64,000 bases of DNA from Colwellia sp. Arc7-635. GTDB lineage: Bacteria > Pseudomonadota > Gammaproteobacteria > Enterobacterales > Alteromonadaceae. The stretch is from the NCBI RefSeq assembly GCF_003971255.1, contig NZ_CP034660.1, positions 1,736,001 to 1,800,000 on the forward strand, given 5' to 3'. The notes below the pieces were generated by a model. That model had not been told where the DNA came from and made no database searches. It saw nothing but the letters and a program-made list of their open reading frames with translations. Positions 1 through 8,887 of the stretch are shown one piece after another; position 1 is the first letter of the stretch, and each line of letters begins with the position of its first letter. The translations under genes were made by a program, and so were the position numbers.

Positions 1-6
1 CAACTA

Positions 7-888
7 ATGTCAGATAGTACGGCGAAAGTACCCAATAACGCTGCGCAAGATAACAGCCCAACATCTGGGGTTATGTTGCAGCAAGTATTACCTTTTGCAT
101 TGCTGCGTGGCAAAGCAATGGTGGAAAAACCACAAGATTTATTTATTCCTCCTGATGCCCTTGAAGTCATTTTAGAAATGTTTGAAGGGCCACTTGATCT
201 TCTGTTGTATTTAATTCGCAAACAAAAGTTTGATATTTTGGATTTGCCGATAGCCCCAATAACTACGCAATACATGACTTATGTCGAGCTAATGAAAGAT
301 ATTAAACTAGAATTAGCCGCAGAATACTTAGTAATGGCCTCAATTTTAGCGGAAATTAAATCGCGTTTATTATTACCCAAACAGGCTGTTGAAGCAGAAG
401 AGGGTGATCCTAGGGCTGAACTTGTTCGAAAATTACAAGAATACGAAGTTATCAAAAAAGCGGCGGAAAATATTGATGACTTACCCCGTATTGACCGTGA
501 CAGTTTTATTGCCAAGGTAGAATTAGCCGACAATTTCGTGCCCGAAATCTTAAATACGCAAGTCGATTTAGCTGAGTTGGTGACAGCCTTGCAAGGGGTA
601 ATAAAACGCACGCAGGCTTTTGAACATCATCATATTCAAAAAGAGTCCTTATCGACTAGAGAGCGTATGGCAAAAATACTCTCAACCTTGAAAAATGCTG
701 ACCGTCATCAACCTTATGTTGATTTTAGTGATTTATTTACGATTAAAGAAGGTAAACAAGGCGTAGTAGTGACATTTTTGGCTATGCTAGAACTGATTAA
801 AGAATCACTAATTGAGTGCGTTCAAGCAAAAGTTTACGGCGAAATAAGGGTTTGTCTTCCTCGACATGATCAGGACAAATCATCGTAA
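7..888 (+). CDS. scpA: Segregation and condensation protein A
   Basis: ScpA is the kleisin subunit of the SMC-ScpAB condensin, which compacts and separates newly copied chromosomes. The protein (293 aa) carries the family signature early on (EMFEGPLDLLLYLIRKQK, around residues 57-75), followed by the helical region ending in a winged-helix-like C-terminus. It has about 50 extra residues before the conserved start, so translation may begin at an internal Met, for instance the MVEKPQD Met near residue 38. scpB follows 30 bases downstream, the usual partner order. The upstream context lies outside the window. Confidence 0.93.
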   Translation: MSDSTAKVPNNAAQDNSPTSGVMLQQVLPFALLRGKAMVEKPQDLFIPPDALEVILEMFEGPLDLLLYLIRKQKFDILDLPIAPITTQYMTYVELMKDIKLELAAEYLVMASILAEIKSRLLLPKQAVEAEEGDPRAELVRKLQEYEVIKKAAENIDDLPRIDRDSFIAKVELADNFVPEILNTQVDLAELVTALQGVIKRTQAFEHHHIQKESLSTRERMAKILSTLKNADRHQPYVDFSDLFTIKEGKQGVVVTFLAMLELIKESLIECVQAKVYGEIRVCLPRHDQDKSS

Positions 889-918
889 AAATAACGCGAC
901 GAGTAACAGTAAAAAATC

Positions 919-1500
919 ATGGTAAAATTAACAGAAGTAATTGCAGGTAAAATTCGCTACAAAGATATTGATGACGATAAGTTGCAGCGCTTAGTTGAAG
1001 CCGCTTTGTTTATCGCAGATAAGCCGTTGTCGGTGCAATTACTTAAACGTGATTTTTTAATTGAATATCGTGTTAGTAATCTCCGTATTCGTGATATAAT
1101 TATCGCTATTCAGGCGCATTATAAAGGCCGTGGTGTTGAGCTTAACAAGGTAGCCTCAGGCTATCGTTTTCAAACCCCTGCTGATCTGAGTGAAGATCTA
1201 GCACATTTATACAAAGAAAAAGCACCAAAGTATTCACGTGCTATTCTAGAAACATTAGCGTTAATCGCTTATAAACAACCGATCACTCGTGGCGAAATAG
1301 AAGATATTCGCGGCGTGGCAGTCAGTAGTAATATTATTAAAACGCTGACAGAAAGAAACTGGATTAAAACCGTAGGACATAAGGAAGTGCCAGGTCGACC
1401 GGTGTTATATGCAAGTACACAAGAGTTTCTTGATTACTTTTCATTAACATCACTCGACCAATTACCAGCATTAATGCCGGTGGCTGAATTAATTGATTAG
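919..1500 (+). CDS. scpB: Segregation and condensation protein B
   Basis: ScpB dimerises through winged helices and binds the middle of ScpA in the condensin complex. The 193-aa product has the family pattern: LVEAALFIADKPLS near the N-terminus and the highly conserved stretch LETLALIAYKQPITRGEIEDIRGV in the second winged helix, then the GRPVLYAST segment. Its length is normal for gammaproteobacteria. It sits 30 bases after scpA and about 180 bases before rluB, the common scpA-scpB-rluB cluster, so one transcript is likely. Confidence 0.95.
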   Translation: MVKLTEVIAGKIRYKDIDDDKLQRLVEAALFIADKPLSVQLLKRDFLIEYRVSNLRIRDIIIAIQAHYKGRGVELNKVASGYRFQTPADLSEDLAHLYKEKAPKYSRAILETLALIAYKQPITRGEIEDIRGVAVSSNIIKTLTERNWIKTVGHKEVPGRPVLYASTQEFLDYFSLTSLDQLPALMPVAELID

Positions 1501-1681
1501 AGCGTTTGTTAAAAATACTCATATTAAAATTGAAACTAAAACGAAGGGTTGTATTTGCAGTGTTGATTAAGAAACTTATCGACACTATATAACCCTAAAC
1601 TTAAAGAGACAGAGACGTAATAGTAGCGTGGTAAATACCGCGATTAACTGTGAAGTTACTGACGTAAGAGAGTTAAGACCT

Positions 1682-2542
1682 ATGTCTGAAAAATTGCAAA
1701 AAGTACTCGCTAGAGCGGGTGCCGGTTCACGCCGAGAAATGGAAACCTACATTAGTGCTGGTCGTGTCAGTGTTGAAGGCAAAACTGCTTATTTAGGCGA
1801 CCGTGTTGAAGGCAACGAGCTTATTCGTGTCGATGGTCATCAAATTAAGCTTAAGCCGACAGAAGAAAACTTTTGTCGGGTGCTAATGTACAATAAGCCT
1901 GAAGGCGAAATGTGTACGCGTAAGGATCCTGAAGGTCGTCCAACGGTATTTGACCGTTTACCTAAACTTGAAGGTAGCCGCTGGGTTGCTGTCGGTCGTT
2001 TAGATATAAACACTTCAGGTATGTTACTTTTCACCACTGATGGTGAACTTGCTAACCGTTTAATGCATCCGTCTAAACAAGTTGAACGTGAATATGCGGT
2101 ACGTATATTTGGTGAAGTGAACGAAGCTATGTTGCAAACCTTGCGCCATGGTGTGAAGTTAGAAGATGGTCCTGCTAAATTTCAAAAAATAACCTATCGT
2201 GGTGGTGAAGGTCGCAACCATTGGTTCCATGTTGTGTTATCTGAAGGTCGTAACCGTGAAGTTCGTCGTTTATGGGAAAGCCAAGACGTACAAGTTAGCC
2301 GTTTGATCCGTGTTCGTTACGGCGATATGGAAATGAAGCGTCAGTTACCTTTGGGTGGCTGGACAGAATTGAATTTACAAGATGTTAACTACTACAGAAA
2401 ATTGGTTGATTTAGCGCCTGAAACTCAGAGTAAAGTTAAAGTAGATGAAAAAGCGATGGATAATGCGAAAAGCAGAAGAATTCGCCGCTCTGTGAAAAAA
2501 CATCAGCACCGTAGCCAACAAGCAACGCGTCGTAGACGTTAA
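1682..2542 (+). CDS. rluB: 23S rRNA pseudouridine(2605) synthase
   Basis: RluB isomerises uridine 2605 of 23S rRNA to pseudouridine. The start chosen is the ATG at 1682 ([13 protein letters not shown]), the normal beginning of the N-terminal S4 RNA-binding domain; the frame is open upstream to a GTG at 1628 but that adds 18 atypical residues. The catalytic motif [17 protein letters not shown] (about residues 105-121 from this start) contains the catalytic Asp. The C-terminal tail is rich in Arg, Lys and His, as often seen in RluB. It is third in the scpA-scpB-rluB cluster and is followed by two hairpins. Confidence 0.93.
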   Translation: MSEKLQKVLARAGAGSRREMETYISAGRVSVEGKTAYLGDRVEGNELIRVDGHQIKLKPTEENFCRVLMYNKPEGEMCTRKDPEGRPTVFDRLPKLEGSRWVAVGRLDINTSGMLLFTTDGELANRLMHPSKQVEREYAVRIFGEVNEAMLQTLRHGVKLEDGPAKFQKITYRGGEGRNHWFHVVLSEGRNREVRRLWESQDVQVSRLIRVRYGDMEMKRQLPLGGWTELNLQDVNYYRKLVDLAPETQSKVKVDEKAMDNAKSRRIRRSVKKHQHRSQQATRRRR

Positions 2543-2556
2543 GCTTTAGCTGATAA

Positions 2557-2592
2557 GTTATTTAAGTTATTCGCTGAAATGACTTAAATAAC
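2557..2592 (+). other. First hairpin after rluB
   Basis: A perfect 11-bp inverted repeat (arms 2557-2567 and 2582-2592, arm sequence gttatttaagt) lies just after the rluB stop. It is AT-rich and has no following T-run, so it is more likely an RNA 3' structure or processing stop than a terminator by itself. Confidence 0.4.
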
Positions 2593-2640
2593 TAGCCGAT
2601 ATTTTAGTCGCAATGTTTAACGAGCAACACTCGCTAAAAT

Positions 2641-2677
2641 AATGACAAGTTCGCTTAAACTCGAACTTGTCATTTTT
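2641..2677 (+). terminator. Rho-independent terminator of scpA-scpB-rluB
   Basis: A perfect 13-bp stem (arms 2641-2653 and 2662-2674, arm aatgacaagttcg) with an 8-base loop, running directly into a T-rich stretch (catttttat). It fits the end of the rluB transcript and separates it from rnd. Confidence 0.8.
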
Positions 2678-2825
2678 ATATCAGCAATTAAATTTCATTT
2701 TGGCAATCACAAATAAATTAATATATTGTAAGCCAACTCTTTAGCTATTTTTCACGACTCATTTTTTATTGTTTTAGCGTAGCGAAAAGCGTTAGTTCAG
2801 TATTTGATTTACTATAGGATATTAC

Positions 2826-3977
2826 GTGCAAGCAACTCTTGAAAGAATTTATGTCGAAAACTCTCAGCAATTAAACCTTGTTTGTCAGCGCTATAGCCAA
2901 GCGAGCATGCTCGCGATTGATACTGAATTTGTTCGCACGCGAACGCTTTATCCAAAACTTGGGCTAATTCAGATAAATGACGGAAACACACTGGCACTTA
3001 TTGACCCAGTTGCTCTGCCTGACTTATCGCCTTTTTGGCAATTACTGGAAAATCCAAGCATTCAAAAAGTGCTACATGCTTGTTCTGAAGATCTTGAAGT
3101 TTTTCTCACCGCCGGTAACTGTCGACCGGTTAACTTAATCGACAGTCAAATTATTATGGCATTTTTAGGTCATGGCCTATCGTTAGGTTATGCCGCTATG
3201 ATTGCCCATTATACTGACATTGAGCTTGATAAATCGGAGTCTAGAACCGATTGGATGAAAAGACCCTTAACCGAAAAACAACTTAACTACGCTGAGGCTG
3301 ATGTTGAGCACTTGTTTAATATTTTGCCAGTTTTAATGGCTGATATTGAAAAAACGGGTTGGTTAGCCGCAGCGCAAGAAGAAAGCGACTTAATGGTTGA
3401 ACGTAAATTTAGCCCAATTGATGAAAACCTACTGTATCGCAATGTTAAAATGGCTTGGCGTTTAAATCCGGTACAGCTTTATCGCCTGCAACAGCTAACA
3501 ATATGGCGTTATAAGCAAGCTCAGCAGAAAGATCGCCCGATTGGCTTTATTGCTAAAGATCATACGCTACTAGCCTTAGCGCAAATTAACCCAAGTAATG
3601 TTCGCGATATGGCGAATATTGAAGGTGTTGAGTCACTTGATGTACGTCACAAAGGTAACGCGATGCTAGCGGTACTCAAACGGACTGAAGAAGAAAGTCC
3701 GGCTGAATTACCCGCTCAAATACTTCGTTTGGACGAGTATCCAGGATATAAGCAAAACTTTAAAAAAGTTAAAAGCTTTATTAATGAAATTAGTGAAAAA
3801 GAGAGCCTGATCACTGAAAACTTAGCGTCTAAAAAGCAAATAAATCAATTCTTATCTTGGCACTTTAAACTCAATGGAGCAGAGCATAACTTGCACTTAG
3901 TTGATATTATGCGTGGCTGGCGCAAGCCGCTATTAGGTGACAAGTTACTGGCCTTTGTTGAAAACGATTTTAAGTAA
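2826..3977 (+). CDS. rnd: Ribonuclease D
   Basis: RNase D is a 3'-to-5' exoribonuclease that trims tRNA precursors. The 383-aa protein begins at a GTG (2826); no better ATG gives the conserved N-terminus. The DEDD exonuclease domain shows D32 and E34 in LAIDTEFVRTRT, a second Asp region (CSEDLEVF), and the YAEADVEHL motif with the last acidic residue. The HRDC domain follows (about residues 210-300). An 11-bp inverted repeat at 4002-4040 lies after the stop but lacks a clear T-run. rnd next to ycgL is the usual order in Alteromonadales and Vibrio relatives. Confidence 0.94.
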   Translation: MQATLERIYVENSQQLNLVCQRYSQASMLAIDTEFVRTRTLYPKLGLIQINDGNTLALIDPVALPDLSPFWQLLENPSIQKVLHACSEDLEVFLTAGNCRPVNLIDSQIIMAFLGHGLSLGYAAMIAHYTDIELDKSESRTDWMKRPLTEKQLNYAEADVEHLFNILPVLMADIEKTGWLAAAQEESDLMVERKFSPIDENLLYRNVKMAWRLNPVQLYRLQQLTIWRYKQAQQKDRPIGFIAKDHTLLALAQINPSNVRDMANIEGVESLDVRHKGNAMLAVLKRTEEESPAELPAQILRLDEYPGYKQNFKKVKSFINEISEKESLITENLASKKQINQFLSWHFKLNGAEHNLHLVDIMRGWRKPLLGDKLLAFVENDFK

Positions 3978-4132
3978 ATTTATAGTCACAAATAGTTGGC
4001 ATAACATAACAAGCACAGACGAGGTCTTGTTGTTATGTTAGTGTCATCATCTGCTATACCTACGGTGTTATTTCAGTTGGTATTAGCCATATAACAAAAT
4101 CCCATAAACCATTTTATTCATAGGTCTGCATT

Positions 4133-4432
4133 ATGCTGTGTAGTGTTTATAAAAGTTCTAAAAAATTACAAACCTATCTTTTCATCAATAAACGTGATGA
4201 TTTTTCTCAGGTTCCTGAAGCGTTGATGAAAATGTTTGGTACGCCCATGATGGTGACCGTACTTAATCTTGCGACAAAAGATAAATTAGGTTTCGCCGAT
4301 ATTGACAAAGTAAAAGCCAGTCTAGCTGAACAAGGTTACTATTTGCAATTGACACCTAAAGAAGAAGATATGCTAAAAACGCATAAGGCTAATATGAATA
4401 ATGCGGATGATAACCAAGGAGAAAAATCTTAA
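4133..4432 (+). CDS. ycgL: YcgL domain protein
   Basis: A 99-aa protein of the YcgL family, widely conserved in gammaproteobacteria and of unknown biochemical function. The diagnostic parts are MLCSVYKSSKK at the start and the FGTPMMVTVLNL segment in the middle. Its stop codon overlaps the start of the transglycosylase gene by one base (TAATG), so the two are probably translated in a coupled way. Neighbours rnd and ycgN fit the conserved cluster. Confidence 0.92.
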   Translation: MLCSVYKSSKKLQTYLFINKRDDFSQVPEALMKMFGTPMMVTVLNLATKDKLGFADIDKVKASLAEQGYYLQLTPKEEDMLKTHKANMNNADDNQGEKS

Positions 4433-5499
4433 TGCGCGCGATTAAGTCAGTTAAAAAATTGTCATTGTCACTCTCTCTTTGCTTAGCACTTTTTTCTCAA
4501 TCATCATTTGCTGTTGATGATAAAGCTGAAGCAGCACTTAAGGTAAAAGCAAGTTTTGAGCAATATGTCATCACATTAAAACAAGAAGCCTTAGCTAAAG
4601 GTTTTGAGCAAGCGTTAATTGATGAATCTTTTGCTAACGTTGTGTTTCATCAACGAGCAGTGAAAGCCGATCGAAATCAACCTGAGAAAGTTGAAACATT
4701 AGATACTTATTTACCAAAACGTTTACCCGATTGGAAAATAAAACGTGCTCGGGCAATGTATAAAAAGCATCAGGTCTTGTTAGAGAAAGTTGCAAAAGAG
4801 TATGGTGTGCAAGCACGCTTTATTGTCGCGCTTTGGGGACTAGAGACTAACTTTGGTAAAATTATGGGTAACTATAATGTTATCTCTGCTTTGTCTACAT
4901 TAGCTTACGAAGGGCGTCGAGAAGCTTTCTTTAAAAAGCAATTATGGGCAGCGCTGCAAATATTAAAAGAAGGCCATATCGATAGTGCCGATATGAAAGG
5001 CTCTTGGGCTGGTGCTATGGGACAAAATCAGTTTATGCCAACTTCTTTTGTGGGTTATGCCGTCGATGGCGATGGCGATGGCAAAAAAGACATTTGGGGT
5101 AATCAGGCTGATGTTTTTGCTTCGATGGCCAATTATTTGAAAAAAGAAGGTTGGAATAACGCATTAACATGGGGACGCCAAGTTAAATTACCGAGTGACT
5201 TTGATGTAACTTTAGCGATACCTAACAATACTGGTGGCCGAAAAAATTGGTTAAAAGCTTGGGCAAAAACTGAGAAAACGTTAGCGCAATGGCAAGCTTT
5301 AGGTGTTCGACGCACTGATGGTACAAATTTACCGCAAGTTGATATAAAAGCAGCGCTAGTTTTTCCTGATGGCGTTAAAGGTCGTGCTTATCTCGCCTAC
5401 AATAACTATAAGAGCTTAATGCAGTGGAATTTATCATATTACTTTGTCAGCTCTGTTGGACATTTATCTGATCACATTAAATATCCAGCGATTAAATAG
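4432..5499 (+). CDS. Lytic murein transglycosylase, MltB family
   Basis: This periplasmic enzyme cleaves the glycan strands of peptidoglycan to give anhydromuropeptides. The 355-aa product has a signal peptide (about residues 1-27, ending SSFA before VDDKAE) and no lipobox, so it is soluble rather than lipid-anchored. The catalytic glutamate is E138 in ALWGLETNFGK, followed by the family's GAMGQNQFMPTSF and DGDGDGKKDIW segments. It overlaps ycgL by one base. It resembles MltB but lacks the lipoprotein signal, so it may be nearer the family often labelled lytic transglycosylase domain-containing. Its stop lies inside a tandem repeat. Confidence 0.88.
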   Translation: MRAIKSVKKLSLSLSLCLALFSQSSFAVDDKAEAALKVKASFEQYVITLKQEALAKGFEQALIDESFANVVFHQRAVKADRNQPEKVETLDTYLPKRLPDWKIKRARAMYKKHQVLLEKVAKEYGVQARFIVALWGLETNFGKIMGNYNVISALSTLAYEGRREAFFKKQLWAALQILKEGHIDSADMKGSWAGAMGQNQFMPTSFVGYAVDGDGDGKKDIWGNQADVFASMANYLKKEGWNNALTWGRQVKLPSDFDVTLAIPNNTGGRKNWLKAWAKTEKTLAQWQALGVRRTDGTNLPQVDIKAALVFPDGVKGRAYLAYNNYKSLMQWNLSYYFVSSVGHLSDHIKYPAIK

Positions 5500-5553
5500 T
5501 CTGAATTGAATAGTTTGTATTGAATAGTCTGAATTGAATAGTCTGAATTGAAT
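5498..5553. repeat. Tandem repeat, 4 x 14 bp
   Basis: Four consecutive 14-base units of the form agtctgaattgaat (units at 5498, 5512, 5526 and 5540; the second has two changes). The first unit begins in the stop codon of the transglycosylase gene, and the array ends 16 bases before the ycgN start, so copy number changes would alter the spacing between these two genes. Confidence 0.85.
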
Positions 5554-5569
5554 AGTAATAAGAAGCCCT

Positions 5570-6118
5570 ATGAGTAAAAAAAGTAGTCGTTCGAGCGCAA
5601 AAGTTAAAAACAATGTTGTCGAACGCTTTTGGGAAACCAAATCGTTAAATGAAATGACCAGAACTGAGTGGGAATCACTGTGTGATGGTTGTGCAAAATG
5701 TTGTTTGAATAAATTCATTGATGATGAAGATACCACCGATGAAACCGAACTTATGCCGACAACACATATTGCGGAAGGCGAGCAAATGCTTTACTCCAAT
5801 ATTGCTTGTCATTTGCTTAATGATAAAAGTTGTCAGTGCTCTAAATACGAGCAGCGAACTGTGTTGGTGCCAGATTGTGTACAGTTAACGCAAGAGAACT
5901 TAGATGATGTATTTTTTATGCCGCCTAGCTGTACTTATCGACGTCTAAAAGAGGGCCGAGGCATGCCGTCATGGCATCCTTTATTGCACAACGGTAAAAA
6001 GTCAGCCATGCATCAAGCTGGCATGTCAGTACGTGGTAAAATCATTAAGGATAATGACGTAGAACTGGATGATTTTGAAGACTATATCGTGCTATGGCCT
6101 TTGAACGATATAGATTAA
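5570..6118 (+). CDS. ycgN: YcgN family cysteine-cluster protein (UPF0260)
   Basis: A 182-aa cytoplasmic protein of the YcgN/UPF0260 family, function unknown; the conserved cysteines suggest a metal or iron-sulfur site (inference). Visible cysteines include LCDGCAKCCLNKF (around residues 38-48), the NIACHLLNDKSCQCSKY cluster, VPDCVQL and PPSCTYRRL. The N-terminus starts with a basic, Ser-rich tail. It follows the transglycosylase gene across a short tandem repeat and is part of the rnd-ycgL-ycgN neighbourhood. A weak 9-bp hairpin (6164-6196) follows it. Confidence 0.9.
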   Translation: MSKKSSRSSAKVKNNVVERFWETKSLNEMTRTEWESLCDGCAKCCLNKFIDDEDTTDETELMPTTHIAEGEQMLYSNIACHLLNDKSCQCSKYEQRTVLVPDCVQLTQENLDDVFFMPPSCTYRRLKEGRGMPSWHPLLHNGKKSAMHQAGMSVRGKIIKDNDVELDDFEDYIVLWPLNDID

Positions 6119-6315
6119 AACTGGTTAAGTTTCATAGTGAACAGTACTGCGAGTCAGTTATAAAAGATAAAAGCTGAATTTATAGGTTTTTATCTTGCTG
6201 ATTTTTAAATGTATTATTTACAAAGTACACAATAGTTGATTAAAGTTAGGCAATGCTATTGAAAAAACAATAAAGCACCCTATATCTTTGCAATACAACG
6301 AGGAGTCTGGTTTTC

Positions 6316-6735
6316 ATGTGGCATAAATTAGCAGTCATGTTAGTTTTATTAGTATTAGCTCAAACAGCTAAGGCTTTGCCGCTCTCTGAAATTTTTCATG
6401 ATACCTCTTCAACGCCTGTTTCTAGTACTCAACTAGAACAGAATATAACGTCTTTTTTTGATAACGATGATCCAGACGATGTATTCAATTTACCCAGAAT
6501 AAATACCCTTAGCCCTTTAGTCTTTGCTTCAGAAGTACAGACTCAACCAAACTATGTTTTATTGATTGAGTTTTTTAAAGTAAAACTAACATCTGGGCTA
6601 TTTAAAAATTTGGCCAATCCACCTTTAGCGCCAAATTGGTTTGAACAACTCAGTCATAAAACTAATTCATCTCGACTTTCTGGTTGGAAAGACGGGAATT
6701 CTATGTATTCATCTCGTACCACCTATCACCACTAA
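6316..6735 (+). CDS. Hypothetical exported protein
   Basis: A 139-aa protein I do not recognise. It begins with a clear signal peptide (MWHKLAVMLVLLVLAQTAKA, cleavage likely after AKA), so the mature part is periplasmic or secreted. The mature chain is about 119 residues, polar, without cysteines or membrane segments; it has an acidic stretch (DNDDPDD). A good ribosome binding site (gaggag) lies 11 bases before the ATG. It stands alone between ycgN and secD. Confidence 0.6.
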   Translation: MWHKLAVMLVLLVLAQTAKALPLSEIFHDTSSTPVSSTQLEQNITSFFDNDDPDDVFNLPRINTLSPLVFASEVQTQPNYVLLIEFFKVKLTSGLFKNLANPPLAPNWFEQLSHKTNSSRLSGWKDGNSMYSSRTTYHH

Positions 6736-6994
6736 TTTTCTCTAAAAACTGCTGCGTTAAGACCCGTTTTAGCTTTAAGTCTTGTCTTTAAGTTCTGATA
6801 TCTACTGTTTAATTTTTAGAATCAGATTAATACCAAAACGAGCACTTTACGCACTGTATTATAAAAATCAACGCTTTACCTTTTTCCAATATCGATATTA
6901 TATCCAGCGGGATTGATCTATCGGTTACTTGCCGTATCTATAATGTGCCCATGAAGTGGTAGCCGTTATCGGTGAGTTTTTATTTAGAGATTTT

Positions 6995-8887
6995 ATGATG
7001 AATTCACGAACGAAAGTGCATGTAAAACAGACTAAGTGGCAAAATATTGTCATTATTTTCATCTTGTTGTCTATGCTCGTTAGCGCATTACCAAACTTAT
7101 ATTCAGATAAGGTAAATATAAGTTTGAGCACTCACAGTACTCAGGGCAGTTCGCAAGAGGGTACTCAAGCAAGCGCTCAAAAAAGTAGCCCGAATAGCAG
7201 CCAAAACGAAAAATTATCACCACAAAACCTTAAGCGTCTTTTAACGCAACAAAATATATCTGTTGATGAAATTAATGCATCTGGCGAAAGCACCGTGGTG
7301 ACGTTAACAAATAAAACCGACCAGTATGTCAGTGAACATTTGTTAAAAACAGCGCTAGGCGATGACTTTACGGTTGAAAGTTCAATAGAAAATAATACCC
7401 CAACATGGCTAACATCTATTGGCGCAAAACCGATAAAACTTGGCTTAGATTTAAGCGGTGGTGTGTTATTTGTACTTGATGTAGATACCGACCGCGCGTT
7501 ATCTGATCGCCTTAAAAGTATCGCCTTAGAGGTGAGAACGTTAGCCGTTGAAAATCGTGTTCGGTTAACGAAAGTTTCTCAGCCAAATGACTATTCTATC
7601 ATGGTTGATTTCTCTACTGCTAAGCCAGAGCAGCAGGCGCTACTCTTGTCTAAAATTAAACAAGATTATGCCGAGTTGACGCAAGATAAACTTGCTGACC
7701 ATCAAATAACGTTAAGTTACGCTAAAGAAGAGCAAACTAAGTTTCGGCAAGAAACCATGCAACAAACCCTTAAAACCATGAGAGGGCGTATAGAAGAACT
7801 TGGTATTACCGAAGCGGTGACCCAAAAACAGGGAAAAAATAGAATTCGAATTGAATTACCTGGTGTTCATGATCCCGAAGAAGCGAAACGAATTATTGGT
7901 GCTACGGCGTCATTAGATTTTTATCAACTAGCCGAAAACTCGAAAGCTGCGGGCATCATACAAATGATGGATGATAATGGCCGCAAAATAAGAATGAATA
8001 GCCAAGTGGTATTTTCAGGTAGTCACATAAAAAATGCTCGCTCGGGCCAAGATGAAATGGGTATGCCGTTGGTCAACTTGACGCTAGATGGGGTTGGCGG
8101 TAGTAAAATGTCAGACTTTTCTAAGAAAAACATTGGTAAGCCAATGGTGACGGTATTTTCTGAGTTTTACCGTAACAGCAAAGACGAAATGGTGAAAAAA
8201 AGCAAAGTTATTAATGTCGCCACTATTCAACAACATTTAGGCTCACAATTCAGTATTACCCATATGTCGAGTCCACAAGCTGCACAAGAACTTGCCTTAT
8301 TGCTACGAGCGGGTTCATTAACAGCACCTGTCACTATTGTAATGCAACGTAGCATTGAAGCGACATTAGGCGTTGATAATATTGACAACGGCATCAAGGC
8401 ATTAACCATTGGTATTACTTTTACCTTACTCTTTATGGCTTTTTGGTATCGCACCTTAGGCTTAATTGCCAATGTCGCCTTAGCGCTGAACTTAGTCAGT
8501 TTACTGGGATTAATGTCGCTATTGCCGGGGGCGGTATTAACCCTACCGGGCATTGCTGGCCTAGTGCTAACTGTCGGTATGGCGGTAGATACTAATGTGC
8601 TTATTTTTGAACGTATAAAAGAAGAGTTAAAGCGTGGCCGTAAAGTGATATCAGCGATTGAATGTGGTTATAAAAATGCATTTTCGACTATTTTAGATGC
8701 CAATATTACCACGATGATCACCGGTATTATTTTATATGCTATCGGTTATGGTGCTGTTAAAGGTTTTGCCATCATCTTATGTTTAGGGATATTAACTAGC
8801 ATGTTTACCGGCGTTTTCGTCTCGAAAGCCCTGACCAATTTATCGATCAGAGAAAATAAAACTCAACTACTTGGTGTTAAATTATGA
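6995..8887 (+). CDS. secD: Protein translocase subunit SecD
   Basis: SecD works with SecF in the inner membrane, using the proton or sodium gradient to pull exported proteins through SecYEG. The start chosen is the ATG pair at 6995/6998 (MMNSRTKV), since the frame extends only 13 codons further to a GTG. There is one N-terminal membrane segment, a large periplasmic domain containing LGLDLSGGVLFVLDVD, and five C-terminal membrane segments including the conserved GMAVDTNVLIFERIKEEL. A Ser/Gln/Asn-rich insertion (around 7130-7215) follows the first membrane segment. No yajC, tgt or queA precedes it, so it may be a second secDF copy. It overlaps secF by four bases (ATGA). Confidence 0.9.
   Translation: MMNSRTKVHVKQTKWQNIVIIFILLSMLVSALPNLYSDKVNISLSTHSTQGSSQEGTQASAQKSSPNSSQNEKLSPQNLKRLLTQQNISVDEINASGESTVVTLTNKTDQYVSEHLLKTALGDDFTVESSIENNTPTWLTSIGAKPIKLGLDLSGGVLFVLDVDTDRALSDRLKSIALEVRTLAVENRVRLTKVSQPNDYSIMVDFSTAKPEQQALLLSKIKQDYAELTQDKLADHQITLSYAKEEQTKFRQETMQQTLKTMRGRIEELGITEAVTQKQGKNRIRIELPGVHDPEEAKRIIGATASLDFYQLAENSKAAGIIQMMDDNGRKIRMNSQVVFSGSHIKNARSGQDEMGMPLVNLTLDGVGGSKMSDFSKKNIGKPMVTVFSEFYRNSKDEMVKKSKVINVATIQQHLGSQFSITHMSSPQAAQELALLLRAGSLTAPVTIVMQRSIEATLGVDNIDNGIKALTIGITFTLLFMAFWYRTLGLIANVALALNLVSLLGLMSLLPGAVLTLPGIAGLVLTVGMAVDTNVLIFERIKEELKRGRKVISAIECGYKNAFSTILDANITTMITGIILYAIGYGAVKGFAIILCLGILTSMFTGVFVSKALTNLSIRENKTQLLGVKL

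Noticed and set aside
4002-4040. Inverted repeat after rnd as a terminator
   Set aside because: The 11-bp stem has a 17-base loop and no following T-run, so it is not listed as a terminator.
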